The translations under genes and the position numbers were made by a program. Source: Phytophthora hibernalis (Eukaryota > Oomycota > Peronosporomycetes > Peronosporales > Peronosporaceae). From it: a DNA stretch of 64,000 nucleotides. The notes beneath the pieces are model-generated. The model was not told the origin of the DNA. It made no database searches and saw only the letters and a list, made by a program, of their open reading frames with translations. Where the stretch lies: positions 1 through 64,000 of the forward strand of contig JAAKBF010000171.1 of the NCBI GenBank assembly GCA_012656075.1, written 5' to 3'. Positions 13,901 through 23,989 of this stretch are shown in pieces (the first letter of the stretch is position 1; every line of letters begins with the position of its first letter).

Positions 13901-15590
13901 AAATTACGCCACACAGTAGCCCAGTGCTCATTCAAATAATCGTAGCACTCATCGCGATGCCGTGCCGAAAGAGTGGCCATCTGGATCAGTATTTGCAGTG
14001 TTAACGATTGCCACTTCCCCATTTCCTTGACAACCAGCATATCCCCGAGTTTCTGCATAACCATCATCAGGTCGCCAATACGATTAGTCATGTAGTAATC
14101 GCCGTGACGACTCAAAATTGATAGAAGTAAGAGCAGCCACGAGCCAGAGTCATTGGTTTGCTTTGTTTCCGTTCGTCTTGCCTGCGACGCACGAGATCCT
14201 CTCGATAAATACGATACTGTTGACGGCTGCCGCTGAGATACAGGTGAGGCCGAGCGTGCAGACATATACTGCGTATCCGTCCGTGGGCTATCGAAAAATG
14301 TTCAATCAGCTCCTCCCACGCTAGCTGTATCGAGGTAAATCTCGGGCGTTTACTACCGACATCAAAGTGATCGAATACAATCTCGTCGTGTGCCATTTCC
14401 TCGCTGTTCTGCATGCGTTCCGACACCAAACAATCATGGTGGAAGATGATATCTGCAGCGCAAGCCAAATGCCGGATTCCTTGGTCATCAATGCCTAGCG
14501 CATTCCCCAGCCGCTGCTCCTCGCCGAGTTGAAATGCGCCATCATGAGATTGATCTCGTCCGATCCCATCGCGACTTGGACTAGCTTCGTCATCTCACGC
14601 AGGAGCTTCTTTGGTGACAGATAGCAAAAATCCGGCACCGCAGTCACGTTATGCTCATAGAGCTCCAAAAACTTCATCACAAATTCCGCCGGAGCTCCTC
14701 GCAGACCGTTCTTCCTTGCTTTATTCGATTTTCCAATAAACTCCAACACCGTCACGCCTCGTTTCAGCATAAACGGCGCAATCGATCCGAAATACGTCCT
14801 TATCAAGTCCGTCAGCGTCTCTAGCAACGTCGATGCCATCGCGAGCAACAAACTATCCACATCTTTCTCCATCGACGCGCTTTTCCCCGCTTCAAACCAG
14901 TCGCCAATGTCCTTCACAAAAACCGGCAGCGATTCCACCAAATCGAACGGACAGTTCTTCAGCAAGAACCGCAGAACCCTCGCTCTCGTCGTGGCCGTGG
15001 CTGCATCTCCAATCAGGGTCTCCTGTAACGACGGGGAAATACTCCGCCGCGTCACGTGTAGCATATGTTTCCAGTCTTTGTAGTCCAAAACGGCGCAATA
15101 CACGCGGTACTGTGCCACAACTTCCACCGTGAGCCAGGCCTCCTTGTCCACCTGCGTCTCGAAGCTGCGGTCGAACTGGATGGACGTCTGGCGGTCAATT
15201 ACAGCCGCCGAGAAGGCGAACAACTGGCGGAGGCAGTCGCGGCCGTTCGGGTCCAGATGCAGCAAGGGCCCGTCGGCCGCCACGTGCGCCGTCTCCAGCT
15301 CCGTGCGCAGGTAGTGCCAGTAACGAAGCTGTGGCATCTTGGGACGTCCTGCAGTCTTGCGCTTGCGGCCGTCGGTCTTCAGGTACGGCCCCATCTCCTC
15401 CTTAAGTACGTGCAGCAGCGACGAGAGCAGGAAGCCCCAGCTGCGCCAGCGGTGCACGAGCTGCCGCGCGCGGTCGTCGCTCAGGAAGGACTGCAGCTTC
15501 TCCACGGTGGGCGACACGTCCTTGAGCTTCTTGACGCCGCGCAGATCGGTGCACACCTCGCGGAACTTGCGCCACTCGGCGTCCGACATG
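4932..15590 (-). CDS. ATM: ATM/Tel1-type PI3K-like serine/threonine kinase (PIKK)
   Basis: DNA double-strand-break signalling kinase. The span is about 10.7 kb, roughly 3,500 residues. ATG 15590 opens an N-terminal TAN-type helical region (MSDAEWRKFREVCTDL). HEAT-like helices fill 14.5-9.4 kb and the FAT region about 9.0-7.1 kb. The kinase domain has an ATP-binding lysine region (RPKIIYCYGSDG, then DDTRQDLVIEQVF near 6.0 kb), the catalytic loop YILGIGDRHSQNILI near 5.55 kb and the activation segment VHIDFGVVFDQG near 5.49 kb. The FATC tail ends CKLFPGWAPWL at 4935, the ATM rather than ATR or mTOR ending. Frames change at the T run opposite 14294-14298, at 10209-10211 and at 5504-5507, all apparent homopolymer shortfalls, plus near 14530. 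Short introns are likely near 12.72-12.76 kb. Exact splicing through 11.5-12.7 kb is unresolved. Confidence 0.92.
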
Positions 15591-15632
15591 ATGCGTGCGG
15601 AATGATTGTCTTTTTGTGGGACGGGGAAAGTA

Positions 15633-15654
15633 GTGATCCACAAAAATGGATCAC
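15633..15654. repeat. Small hairpin upstream of the ATM start
   Basis: GTGATCCA (15633-15640) and TGGATCAC (15647-15654) form an 8-bp perfect stem around CAAAAA, 43 bases before the ATM initiation codon. It may sit in the ATM 5' UTR or promoter. No protein partner or function can be inferred. Confidence 0.4.
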
Positions 15655-16560
15655 CACAAAAAAGTGGTGAGGAGCGTCTATGGAGTACATGTACAGGACG
15701 GATCGCCCATCTCGATGCTTGAGACCGAACCAAGAGGAGAACAGGCCATGTTCTCGAACCAAACTGGAGCACTACATGCTGCAAAAGTTCGGGTCCAAGA
15801 TGGGGTGGTCGTATCGACGCATATCAGGACGGGTGTGGGCCAGGGCTGCCGAAAAATAAATTGGTGTGGCAATTATTGCAATAGATGTGTACCAATAATT
15901 TATTGTGGCGAGCTCAAAGTGTCATATCGATTATTTATTGCCAGGAGGCATTGTTTGGCATGTTTGGTGTGACCTCAACCACATCTGGACAGCAGCAACA
16001 TTCGCTGTAGCCGTGCCCGATGGAGATTCTTCTGTTCTTGAGCAAAAATGCGGGCAAATGAGCAATTCCAGCGCACCAATAATCTATTTGCTGGCGCTGG
16101 AATTGCAATAATTTATTGCCCTCAATTTCCCTGCAGCATCAATAATCTATTTCGTCTGCGGTCTTGCAATAGATAACAATGCAATAATCGGCAGCCCTGG
16201 TGTGGGGATATTGAGATTGTCGTGGATATCATGGAGGAGATGAGGTTTCTCTACGGTAGGACTTCATATGGGCTGATGTGCGATGGCGACTGGCTGACAC
16301 CCGACAAATACTGGCCGGAGTGCCAAAAGCGTCGGGACGGTGTGAAGATGAATCTGTGCGTCAACTACCTGAAGAGCGCTATACCTGTAGGGATCAGGGC
16401 CACGCAAATGGGAAAACTGTCGCGCGCGAGCAGAGGAAGTGAGTGCGTTAGGGGTCGATCCAATGATGAAGACGCGCTTCATCTAAACGGGAATCGGGAA
16501 GCCGCAAATGCATGTTGAGCCGTACTCGCACCCCAAGAAAGACCACGGCAAGAAGAAGAA
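15646..16560 (+). pseudogene. Relic of an unidentified gene, interrupted by a MITE
   Basis: Coding-like sequence flanks the MITE on both sides. After the insertion one frame reads DIVVDIMEEMRFLYGRTS, YGLMCDGDWLTPDKYWPEC and KMNLCVNYLKSAIPVGIRATQMG. If the element and one target-site copy are removed, this frame extends upstream through RIDAYQDGCGDIE. The downstream end could be EPYSHPKKDHGKKKK followed by TGA at about 16560, in another frame or after an intron. I do not recognise the family. The piece is short and has no secure start, so I treat it as a decayed fragment disabled by the insertion. It could alternatively be one exon of a larger gene whose other exons I cannot see. Confidence 0.35.
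15841..16199. mobile_element. hAT-type MITE (non-autonomous DNA transposon), 359 bp
   Basis: The termini are CAGGGCTGCCGA (15841-15852) and its exact reverse complement TCGGCAGCCCTG (16188-16199), matching the CAGGG start usual for hAT elements. The 8-bp flanks are GTGTGGGC (15833-15840) and GTGTGGGG (16200-16207), a 7-of-8 target-site duplication; 8 bp is the hAT length. There is no transposase reading frame. Inside is a second perfect 13-bp inverted repeat, GCAATTCCAGCGC at 16062-16074 and 16094-16106, and at least five copies of an AATAATYTATT-like motif. The nearly intact terminal repeats and duplication suggest a fairly recent insertion. A full-length hAT transposase must act from elsewhere in the genome. 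Confidence 0.85.
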
Positions 16561-16790
16561 GTGAGGCACCCTGCGGAGGCAATTAAGATGGATCGGGCAG
16601 CGTCTCGCCATGCTCGAACAATTACTCTTTCGTTCGCCACCGCCATCTCGCTTGTCGAGGAGAATAAGCTATGCCTTGTACTGGGAATCCCGAAGAATGA
16701 GGGATGGACAGCTCCAACGGATTAATTCCACGGTAGTACCGTCGGTACTGCGTAAGCGTAACCTGGGTTAACATTTGTAGGAAATGTTGC

Positions 16791-17889
16791 ATGAAAGAGA
16801 ACGTTTGTGGGCATGTGTTCGTGAAATCACCACAGTCAAGGGCATATGCTTCAAGTGCAGACTCCACGGACAGTGAACGAGTGGCAAAGCAGGAGATCGT
16901 CACCAAAATATCTCCGCACCGCGAGTGCTTCACGCGCTTCTACCGCAAGTACAATGACGACAAGCTGCACGAGATCGACTGTGTGCTGGAGCGCAGCGCT
17001 GGCGCTGGACTGCGAAACGCAGCTGTTCTCGGTGCTCGTGAAGAAGAACGGCCCTTACAGAGAGAATAAACAGTTCGACGGCGCTATTAATAACGAAGAA
17101 GAAAAAGAAGAAAAAGAAGAAGAAGAAGAAGAGGAGGAGAACAAGGAGTCAAACTTAAACCACCAGCGTCTGTTGGCCTTCTACGACACGAACAACCCCG
17201 AGAAGGTCGACGGCGTGCCCTCGGTGCTGGACGAGTACAAGGGCAAGGAGTCCAAGCTCTTCGACGCACTGACGAAGAAGTACGGACCGGAATCTAGTGA
17301 CTCGTACGAGGAGGAGGTAGAATATCAAGATGACGGCAAGTCCAAGTTTAAAAGCGTGGTGTACTCTCCCATCGACACGTTCCGGCCCAAGTACTGCGAG
17401 TACGGCCCCGTGTTCAACGAGTGCAAGCCGAGCACTGCTCCGACCTCGTGCTCACCAAGTACGACCGCACGGTGGTGGAGCTGCTGGAGGTGGAGCAGTA
17501 GATCGCGGAGGGTATCACGCTCGAAGTGGTGGATAAGACCGTCAAGAAGAACAACAACAAGATCGAGGAGGCAAGGAGAACTGCAAGGTGACCATCTCCA
17601 AGATTTCGCGCAAGGGCCGCAAGCGCCTCACTTTCGTCACGGGTCTCGAGGACTTTGAGGAGGTCAACATCAAGGATGCTAACAAAAGCCTGGGCAAGAA
17701 GTTTGCCCGCAGCTCGTCGCTGTCCAAGACGGACAGGGCCAGCAGCAGATCCAGCTGCAGATCGACTGCGCCACGGAGCTGCTGGACGTGCTGCCAGAGG
17801 TTTTCGGCGTGCACGAATCCCAGGTCGTCGTCATCGACGAACCCATCAAGACGGCCAACACTACCAAGAAGGGAGGAGGCAAAAAGTAG
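16791..17889 (+). pseudogene. DENR-like (SUI1 domain) translation factor, degenerate copy with N-terminal repeats
   Basis: DENR works with MCT-1 in ribosome recycling and re-initiation. The DENR features are FRPKYCEYGPVFNEC (the zinc-binding N-terminal signature) near 17.4 kb and a SUI1 domain near 17.60-17.86 kb (KRLTFVTGLEDFEE, then ATELLDVLPEVFGVHESQVVVID), ending GGGKK and TAG at 17887. Upstream are two copies of a repeat of about 45 residues: FYRKYNDDKLHEIDCVLER...LFSVLVKKNGP and FYDTNNPEKVDGVPSVLDEYKG...LFDALTKKYGP, separated by a glutamate-rich linker. Lesions are frame changes near 17000, 17440 and 17735 and an in-frame TAG at about 17499 inside VVELLEVEQ. The nonsense codon is not explained by a missing base, so this looks like a genuine pseudogene; a functional copy is expected elsewhere. 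Confidence 0.7.
17093..17141 (+). repeat. GAA/GAG purine microsatellite
   Basis: An almost uninterrupted run of GAA, AAA and GAG triplets encodes the poly-glutamate/lysine linker between the two repeats of the DENR-like pseudogene. Such runs expand and contract easily by slippage. Confidence 0.8.
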
Positions 17890-17946
17890 TTGGATGTAGG
17901 ACCCACAACGTCAAGGTTACTAACAACTCGCATTAATGATCTTTTG

Positions 17947-17973
17947 CTAGGCCTTACTTGAAGTAAGGCCTAG
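17947..17973. repeat. Perfect 13-bp inverted repeat
   Basis: CTAGGCCTTACTT at 17947-17959 and AAGTAAGGCCTAG at 17961-17973 are exact reverse complements separated by a single G. The hairpin lies 58 bp after the stop of the DENR-like pseudogene and before the 3' end of prohibitin. It may act at a transcript 3' end or be the remnant of a palindromic element. Nothing else recognisable lies in 17890-18258. Confidence 0.6.
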
Positions 17974-18258
17974 TAAGCTACTTCCATTCAATCATCGTCA
18001 GATGCTTTACACCCCTATTGAAGTACCAAATACCAAATTGATATTCCCAGTCTAAGTCGCAGACGCCCTAGTTGCGAAGTCCGACATACAACGAGGCAAT
18101 GAGCTTCAACTACGAAGTGGTTGCATCTCATGTATTGCTTGGGTGGTTTCCGTTCTCCCTACCTCTAGCACCAAAACCCTACGGCCATCCAGCAGCAACA
18201 ACTCGAAAGCAAACCCTGCTGGATAGAATCAACGATCCATGGAACGATGCTGCTGCGC

Positions 18259-19220
18259 TTACTGCAGACCGAGCAGCACGCCGCCGTTGCCGCCATCCTG
18301 GTTGGGGAGGTACGTGACGTTGCGCGACTTGGCAAGCGTCTCGGCGATCTCGCGGGCAGCGTCGATACGCTGCACCTCGATGAAGCCAGAGCCACTCTTG
18401 GCCACGGCGTCGGACACGAGGCGGGCGGCCTCGGACTCGCCCTCGGCCTTGATGACCGTGGCCTTACGCTCCTGCTCGGAGCGCATGACGACGAACTTCT
18501 GGCGCTCGGCGTCCTGCTGGGCCACCTGCTTCTGCTCGACGGCGCGCGTGAACTCCGGGCCGTACTCGAGGTGCGTGATGGACACGTCATCCAGCAGCAG
18601 GAAGAAGTTCTGGCAGCGGTCGTTCATCTCCTTGGCGATCTGCTGCGACACCTGGTCACGGCGAGCCAGCAGCTCCACGGCGTCGTACTGGGCCACGATG
18701 GACTTGAGCACCTCGTTGCCCACGGAGGGCAGGATCCGGTCGGCGTAGTCCGAGCCGTACTCCGCGTAAATGTGCGACAGCTTGTCGGCATTTGGTCGGT
18801 ACAGGCAACGCAGCGAGATGTTGACGTTCTGCAGGTCCTTGGTGCCCGTGCGCGAGCTGATGAGCCGGTAGTTGGAGCGCACGTCCAGGATCGTCGGGTA
18901 CTGGAAGAACGGGATCTTGAAGTGCGTGCCCTCGCCCACGCTCTTGTCCAGAATACCGTCCTTACGGTCGAAGATCACGGCACGGTGGCCGCCATCCACT
19001 ATTAACAGTTACAAAAAGTAGCAATTTAGCAATATCAGTTAAGAACCTATGATATCTGAAGAAATGCTGTGACTTGTAGCGAGGCTACGGAGCCACTGAA
19101 GACCGCAGTGGAGAGAGGAGACGCGTACGCACCGTCGTAGATGCACTCCTGGATGCAGAAGCCGCCGATGCCGACGGTGGCGCCGATGCCGGCCACGCGG
19201 TTGAGGAATCGAGCCGCCAT
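18259..19220 (-). CDS. PHB1: Prohibitin 1 (mitochondrial inner-membrane SPFH protein)
   Basis: Ring-forming chaperone/scaffold of the mitochondrial inner membrane, working with PHB2. There are two exons: 19220-19133 and 18998-18259, with a 134-nt intron (donor GTGCGT, acceptor AATAG). Splicing gives 275 residues. The N-terminus MAARFLNRVAGIGATVGIGG contains the membrane anchor, and the junction creates YDVDGGHRAVIFDR, the typical prohibitin entry to the SPFH domain. Landmarks are GILDKSVGEGTHFKIPFFQ, PTILDVRS, RILPSVGNEVLK and the coiled-coil RAVEQKQVAQQDAERQKF. Length and spacing match the family closely. It is the first of three mitochondrial genes here, about 350 bp from SdhB on the same strand. 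Confidence 0.96.
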
Positions 19221-19574
19221 GTTCACGGGTCTGTTCTGTGGCTCTGAGTGGCGGGGAACTTGTGTGGGGGCGAGTGGCGCACCTTAGCGTGGGGTGCGCC
19301 ACACCATTATCAGGAATGTTGGTACCGGTACATGTACTGTACCTATGTTGAGCTTCTGGAATACCGGTATATTTTTATTCTTTAAAAGATACGTATTTAG
19401 AGATGTATTCCATCGTGGAATTTCCACCCATCAAATCACGGTACGACTCGCACCTTAACGAGACGTTCCGGTGGTCCCTCCGTAACGGTCACATAGCCAC
19501 GCGGATATCACTGTCATAATTGATCTTCATGCCTTATCGCAGGCACCCGCCTACCCTGATAGTTGCCTTTTTCC
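19221..19574. other. Spacer between prohibitin and SdhB
   Basis: About 350 bp between the prohibitin start and the SdhB stop (both minus strand). It should hold the prohibitin promoter. The GC-rich part near 19225-19305 has repeated GGGG/GTGGCG tracts; the AT-rich part near 19370-19410 has no clear motif. I see no gene. Confidence 0.4.
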
Positions 19575-20384
19575 TCACTGCACGTGGTACCTGTAGCTGG
19601 GCATCTCGTTAAGTCGCCCCATGATCTTGCGGATAGCCTGCGCCGGGTTCAACCCCTTCGGACATGTGTGCGTACAGCTCATGATGGTGTGGCACCGGTA
19701 GAGCTTGAATGCATCATCCAGCGCACGCAGCCGTTCCTCCGTGTGGTCGTCGCGCGAGTCCTCGATCCAGCGGAATGCCTGCAGCAGAGTCGCCGGGCCC
19801 AAATATTTGTCATGACTCCACCAGTAGATTGGACACGCTGAGCTGCAGCATGCGCAGAGAATGCACTCGTACAGACCGTCCAGCTTCTTGCGGTCCTCAA
19901 TGGACTGCATGTGCTCCACTTCAGAGCCCTTTGACTTTACCGAGTGCAGCCACGGCTTGATCGACGCGTATTGGTCGTAGAAGTTGCTCATATCCGTCAC
20001 TAAGTCTCGCACCACGAGCATATGTGGTAATGGGTAGATCTTGACCACACTCTTGTCTTTCTTGATGGGGCTCACGCACGCGAGCGTGTTCTCGCCATCG
20101 ATGTTCATCGCGCATGAACCGCAGATGGCCTCGCGGCACGAGCGCCGAAACGCCAGCGTCGGGTCCTGCTCGTTCTTGATCTTGAACAGTGCGTCCAGCA
20201 CCATCGGGCCGCACTCGTTCATGTCCACAGGATACGTCAGTTGGTGCGGCTTCTCCTTGGTCTCCGGGTTCCAGCGATAGATCTTAAAGAACTTGAGATT
20301 CTTGGTTTTTACCGCCATCGACTTGAGATCTGGGCGTGCGCGAAGGCCCAAACGTTCTCCACTCTTACCAGCAACACGCATCAT
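19575..20384 (-). CDS. SDHB: Succinate dehydrogenase iron-sulfur subunit (complex II)
   Basis: Passes electrons from succinate oxidation to ubiquinone through three Fe-S clusters, on the matrix side of the inner membrane. The 2Fe-2S ligands are in SCREAICGSCAMNIDG and LAC; the 4Fe-4S and 3Fe-4S ligands are in CILCACCSSACPIYWW and CHTIMSCTHTCPKGLNPA. All expected cysteines are present. The 269-residue protein starts at ATG 20384 (a second ATG follows at once) with a short basic N-terminus (MMRVAGKSGERLGLRARP) fit for mitochondrial import; an in-frame TTG upstream is unlikely to be the start. The C-terminus is EMPSYRYHVQ. No intron or frame break. It is head-to-head with the COX14-like gene, 145 bp between start codons. 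Confidence 0.96.
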   Translation of the reverse strand: MMRVAGKSGERLGLRARPDLKSMAVKTKNLKFFKIYRWNPETKEKPHQLTYPVDMNECGPMVLDALFKIKNEQDPTLAFRRSCREAICGSCAMNIDGENTLACVSPIKKDKSVVKIYPLPHMLVVRDLVTDMSNFYDQYASIKPWLHSVKSKGSEVEHMQSIEDRKKLDGLYECILCACCSSACPIYWWSHDKYLGPATLLQAFRWIEDSRDDHTEERLRALDDAFKLYRCHTIMSCTHTCPKGLNPAQAIRKIMGRLNEMPSYRYHVQ

Positions 20385-20529
20385 GTTCTTTACACCACTG
20401 TTTGGCAAGAAAATGTTGGCAAATTATTCCGGTCATCGTCTTTGACAGGGTAATTTACCTTCCAGATACAATATCATCGCTTGACGGGTTCCACGGTGGC
20501 CTCTCACTTCCGCAATTGACACAGACATC
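20385..20529. promoter_or_regulatory. Putative bidirectional promoter, SdhB / COX14-like
   Basis: Only 145 bp separate the divergent start codons of SdhB (minus, 20384) and the COX14-like gene (plus, 20530). Both products belong to the respiratory chain, so shared control is plausible. The right side contains CTCACTTCCGCAATTG, resembling an oomycete initiator. No binding site is proven by the sequence. Confidence 0.5.
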
Positions 20530-20718
20530 ATGCCAGGCTCCAACAAGGTGGCAGACATCCTGCACAAGACGGTAACGGGCGGCCTGGTGCTGGTCACGGC
20601 CTTCGCGCTGGCCGACGTGACGCGCGGCTTCAGCGTCCTGGTAAAGCGCAACATCGACCGACGGGCGGCGCACGCGGCAGAACAGGAGCAGGTCAACGCC
20701 GACCAGCACAAGGACTAG
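20530..20718 (+). CDS. Small single-pass mitochondrial protein, COX14-like
   Basis: A 62-residue protein starting MPGSNKVADILHKTV, with one membrane segment (about residues 16-28, GGLVLVTAFALAD), then a basic stretch (VLVKRNIDRRAAHAAEQEQ). Length, the MPxxxxxADIxxKT start, single membrane helix and charged tail match COX14 proteins, which help assemble cytochrome c oxidase by binding newly made Cox1. The similarity is recognised by eye over a short protein, so other small inner-membrane assembly factors remain possible. Its divergent arrangement with SdhB supports a respiratory role. The start is the only ATG and the frame is intact. Confidence 0.65.
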   Translation: MPGSNKVADILHKTVTGGLVLVTAFALADVTRGFSVLVKRNIDRRAAHAAEQEQVNADQHKD

Positions 20719-20798
20719 ACCGTTGCCGTAGACTCCAGAGGTCGATACAGGACCCTCGACCGACCGTACCAGTAATTAATGAAGCCCCTTTGGCTCTG

Positions 20799-23700
20799 TT
20801 AGAGTGTGCGTACGATGTACTCCTTTTTGGCCTTGCGAGCAGCTTTGGCCACGCCCGACGCCGCTCGGCCCAGGATCTCGCCGGCCTTGGCGCCCAGTTT
20901 CTCTGCAGGGGTGAGCTCCAGCGCCTCACGCAGCTTGGGTGCGCGCTCCGTCATGAACGTGGCCTTGAGCTGCTGTGCCAGCGTCAGTCTCGGCCGCTCG
21001 CGCGCGAGCTGCAGCTCCTGCAAGCGCAGCAACTCCTTCTCGCGGTCGCGCAGCTGCTTGCGACGTGCTTGAGCTCGACGCTTGAGCACGGACATTCCCT
21101 TCTTGCTGAGCACCCGCTGCACTGCGTGAGCCAGGGCAGTGTGCTCGTGCAACGTGGTGTGGAAGAGCTCCACGTCTGTTTGCCACTTGGTGAGCTGCGC
21201 CTTGCTGAGCGCTGCTTCTGGGTTTTGTACAACTTTGGCGAGCGCGTTAAACTCGTCCAGCTTGGAGCTCACGAATGCTACACGCTTCAACACCAACTTG
21301 TATGCCTTCACAATCAGCGGCCACTTAATACGGTGGAATGGAGGAGACAACAGATCGGAACTCGAGACCAGCATCGCCATCGTGGACGAACCTTTACCCT
21401 TGGCTCTCCACTCAGCATCTGCCCAAGCTTCGACGGCTTGCTGTTGTTGTGACCCATCTTGGGTGTGTTGTTCTTCGGCTACCAAGCGGGACGCTCGTTT
21501 GAACGTTCGTGGTTCTTCTGTCTCAAATGAGTCAAAATCTTGGTCTAGGTCGAGCACCATGCCATAGTCGTAGTCATCCTGCTGCATGATGCCCATTCTG
21601 ATGCCAATCCTCAACACGAGTTTCCGTGTAGTGCCACCACCATCGAGACAAAGCACAGGGTACGGCAAAGTGCCTCCGCCTTTGTCTGTCTTGAGACTTT
21701 TGCACCGTACATCATCTGACCAAAAGCTAACGCAGCATTTTCCTGGAGCTGTTGTAGCAGCGATAATGTTGCATCCGTGCGCTCCACATCCAGCAAACGA
21801 CCACCTTTCAGGATCTTCCACTCTTCCAGCAATTGCATGAACTGCCACAACTTGCCCAGCCGCTCCTCTTCAACGCGAGGCTGGCGAGGATTGCTCGTGC
21901 TCGCATACGAACTCAAAGTACGCCAGCGCCCGACGGACTTTGTTTGAGACGGTCAATTGTTGCTGCTCTCGAAGCCTCTTCTTGAGTGCAAGCTTGGCAG
22001 CTTTCGCTTCTTGGTGGGCTAGCAGTAGCAATCGCTCACGCTCTTCACGTTCCTCCGCTGCAACGATTGCGTAGTTTGTCTTCGCAAATACGTGCATCGC
22101 ATGTATGTACGGTCGTATCTGAAGCTGGAAAGGGTCCTGGTCCACGGCTTTGGGAGTAAGAATGCAGCAGGGACTAGTTGGGTCCACTGAGGCAATCCAC
22201 AATAATCGTTGCTGTCCGCCGATATCACTAATGGAGTGAGAGATCGATTCTCGGGTGGTTTGAAGTGGAAGTTCTGCTGAACGTAGTTCAATACGAGCTG
22301 CGGTGTGCTTCGAGGGTGCAGGATTGCCACCGCAAACAACAAATACTCGCTGTTGTTGTTACTGTCACCGGTAGCATTGTTGCGGTCACTTCTTGATGGC
22401 GTTGCAGACTTCTGCAGATTGAAATCTTCAAGAAGTAGTTCTCCGTTGACGATTCCGTTCCGCGTGTACGTAGCAGACGCAATTTTCTGGTCGAGGTAGA
22501 ACAACCCAAGTGTTGTTGGAAGTAGCAGATGCAAAGGTCGATTTGGCAGCTCAGTATTTGCCCGATAAAGTTCGTAAAGATACGACACCGAGCTTTTCAG
22601 ATCAATGCGTAAGGAAATCAACTGGAAACGATTTGCACGAGAACGAATTGTTAGCGATGATTATCCCTTGCCGAAGGTTTTCTCGTACGCAGCGTACCTG
22701 TCCAACTGGCAAGCTCTTGATGTGCAGCGTGATAAACTTGTTTGACCTACATCAGAGACAGGAGTGTCGTTAGCATATCGCGTAAAGCAGCTTCACAAAG
22801 AAAACGGTACGTACAGCGACCGGTACATTCGAATCGCTCGAAAGTCGGGAAGGACACTGGAGTAGAAGCCGTTTTCATCGTCCTGAACATTGCTTTGTTG
22901 AAATACTGCCTCCGGCGATGACTGGTGGAGCTTTGGTAGCAACAGCGGAATGATAATCTGCCTCTGCAGAGCCTTATGCCGAGCACGTAGGTCCTCCTCT
23001 TCTTGGAGCACTGTCTTCGGCGTCTTGAGCCTTTGAGTCGCTTTGAGCGCTTCGACTTCGAGATATTTCTTGCTGGAAAAGGAAAAGCATCCAGGGCATC
23101 CTAGCGTAGCTTCCATTTTCTTGCAAACTAGGCACCTTGGCGATACTGTTGCCACTTTACATGCACCTCCTCTTTCAGCTACCCCCAAGGGCATCGAGTC
23201 GAGTTCACGTGCCGCCATAACTGCTTCAAAACGTCGTCGGCTCTGTACCTTCGCAGTATCTGAGAGCTCACAGCCTCTTCCCAATATGGTGTTACCAACT
23301 TCTTCTTCCTCGTCAGATTCGTCCGAGTCGATATCATCTTGCTTTATGATGACTTTATCCAGAGGAACTTTAGCAAAGCCTGCCAGGAAGAATACGGGTG
23401 AAATATAGCTGCTGTCGTCGTTCTTTGCCATGACGTATCCACGACATGCTGGGTGACGATATTTAGCTTCAGTTGGTATGCTTGTTGTCCTTTGCAGTCC
23501 CGAACGTGATTTCAACTGGAGACGTGAAGCTTGCGAGGGAGGACACAGCGTATGGGAATAAGAGGAAAATACTGGCGAGTTTATCGCTGCATCTTGCACC
23601 CGTCCATCAAAAGAGTATCCTGCTGCAGCAGGGTGACAGCGTTGTGCATCGACAGCATCGCGTTCCAAACGCCTGAGCACGAGTTCTTCTTCCTGTCGCT

Positions 23701-23989
23701 CTTGTTGCTGCCAAATTGAAGTTGACAATTTTTCCTTTGCAAATCGCCTGACTTGCTCAAATTGATTGTTGACAGCTTGGTTGCGTCTCTGGGCTTGCTC
23801 CTTCATGCGCAGTCGATCTCGTTCCTTCTTCTCAAGTAGGGTAAGCTTATGAGGCTTCTTGATCGACGGCAGTGAAAGCGGAAGAGCAGCTACAACTATC
23901 GACGGCGGAGCATTCCGCTGTGTGTCATGCCGCTCCGGTGTTACCACGATGCTGTCTCGACTTCTTGCAGAGGGTCTCACCGGCTCCAT
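20799..23989 (-). CDS. Unknown coiled-coil protein with a CxxC...CxxC motif, frame-broken
   Basis: I do not recognise this gene. ATG 23989 opens MEPVRPSARSRDSIVV, followed by a charged helical stretch (LTLLEKKERDRLRMKEQAQRR), an acidic run (DIDSDESDEEEEVG) and a likely zinc site CLVCKKMEATLGCPGC near 23.1 kb. The first intron is probably 22747-22810 (GTACCG...TAG); a second is likely at 22622-22697, but the phases across it do not agree. Downstream come SLRIDLKSSVSYLYELYRAN, an Ala/Leu/Lys/Arg helix (AHQEAKAAKLALKKRLREQQ) and a basic coiled coil ending ARKAKKEYIVRTL at 20802. Frames change near 22150, 21890 and 21680. Long charged helices suggest a structural or cytoskeletal protein, but this is inference. 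Confidence 0.55.

Noticed and set aside
15065..15670. Plus-strand 201-codon frame over the ATM 5' end
   Set aside because: Antisense shadow of the GC-rich ATM first exon.
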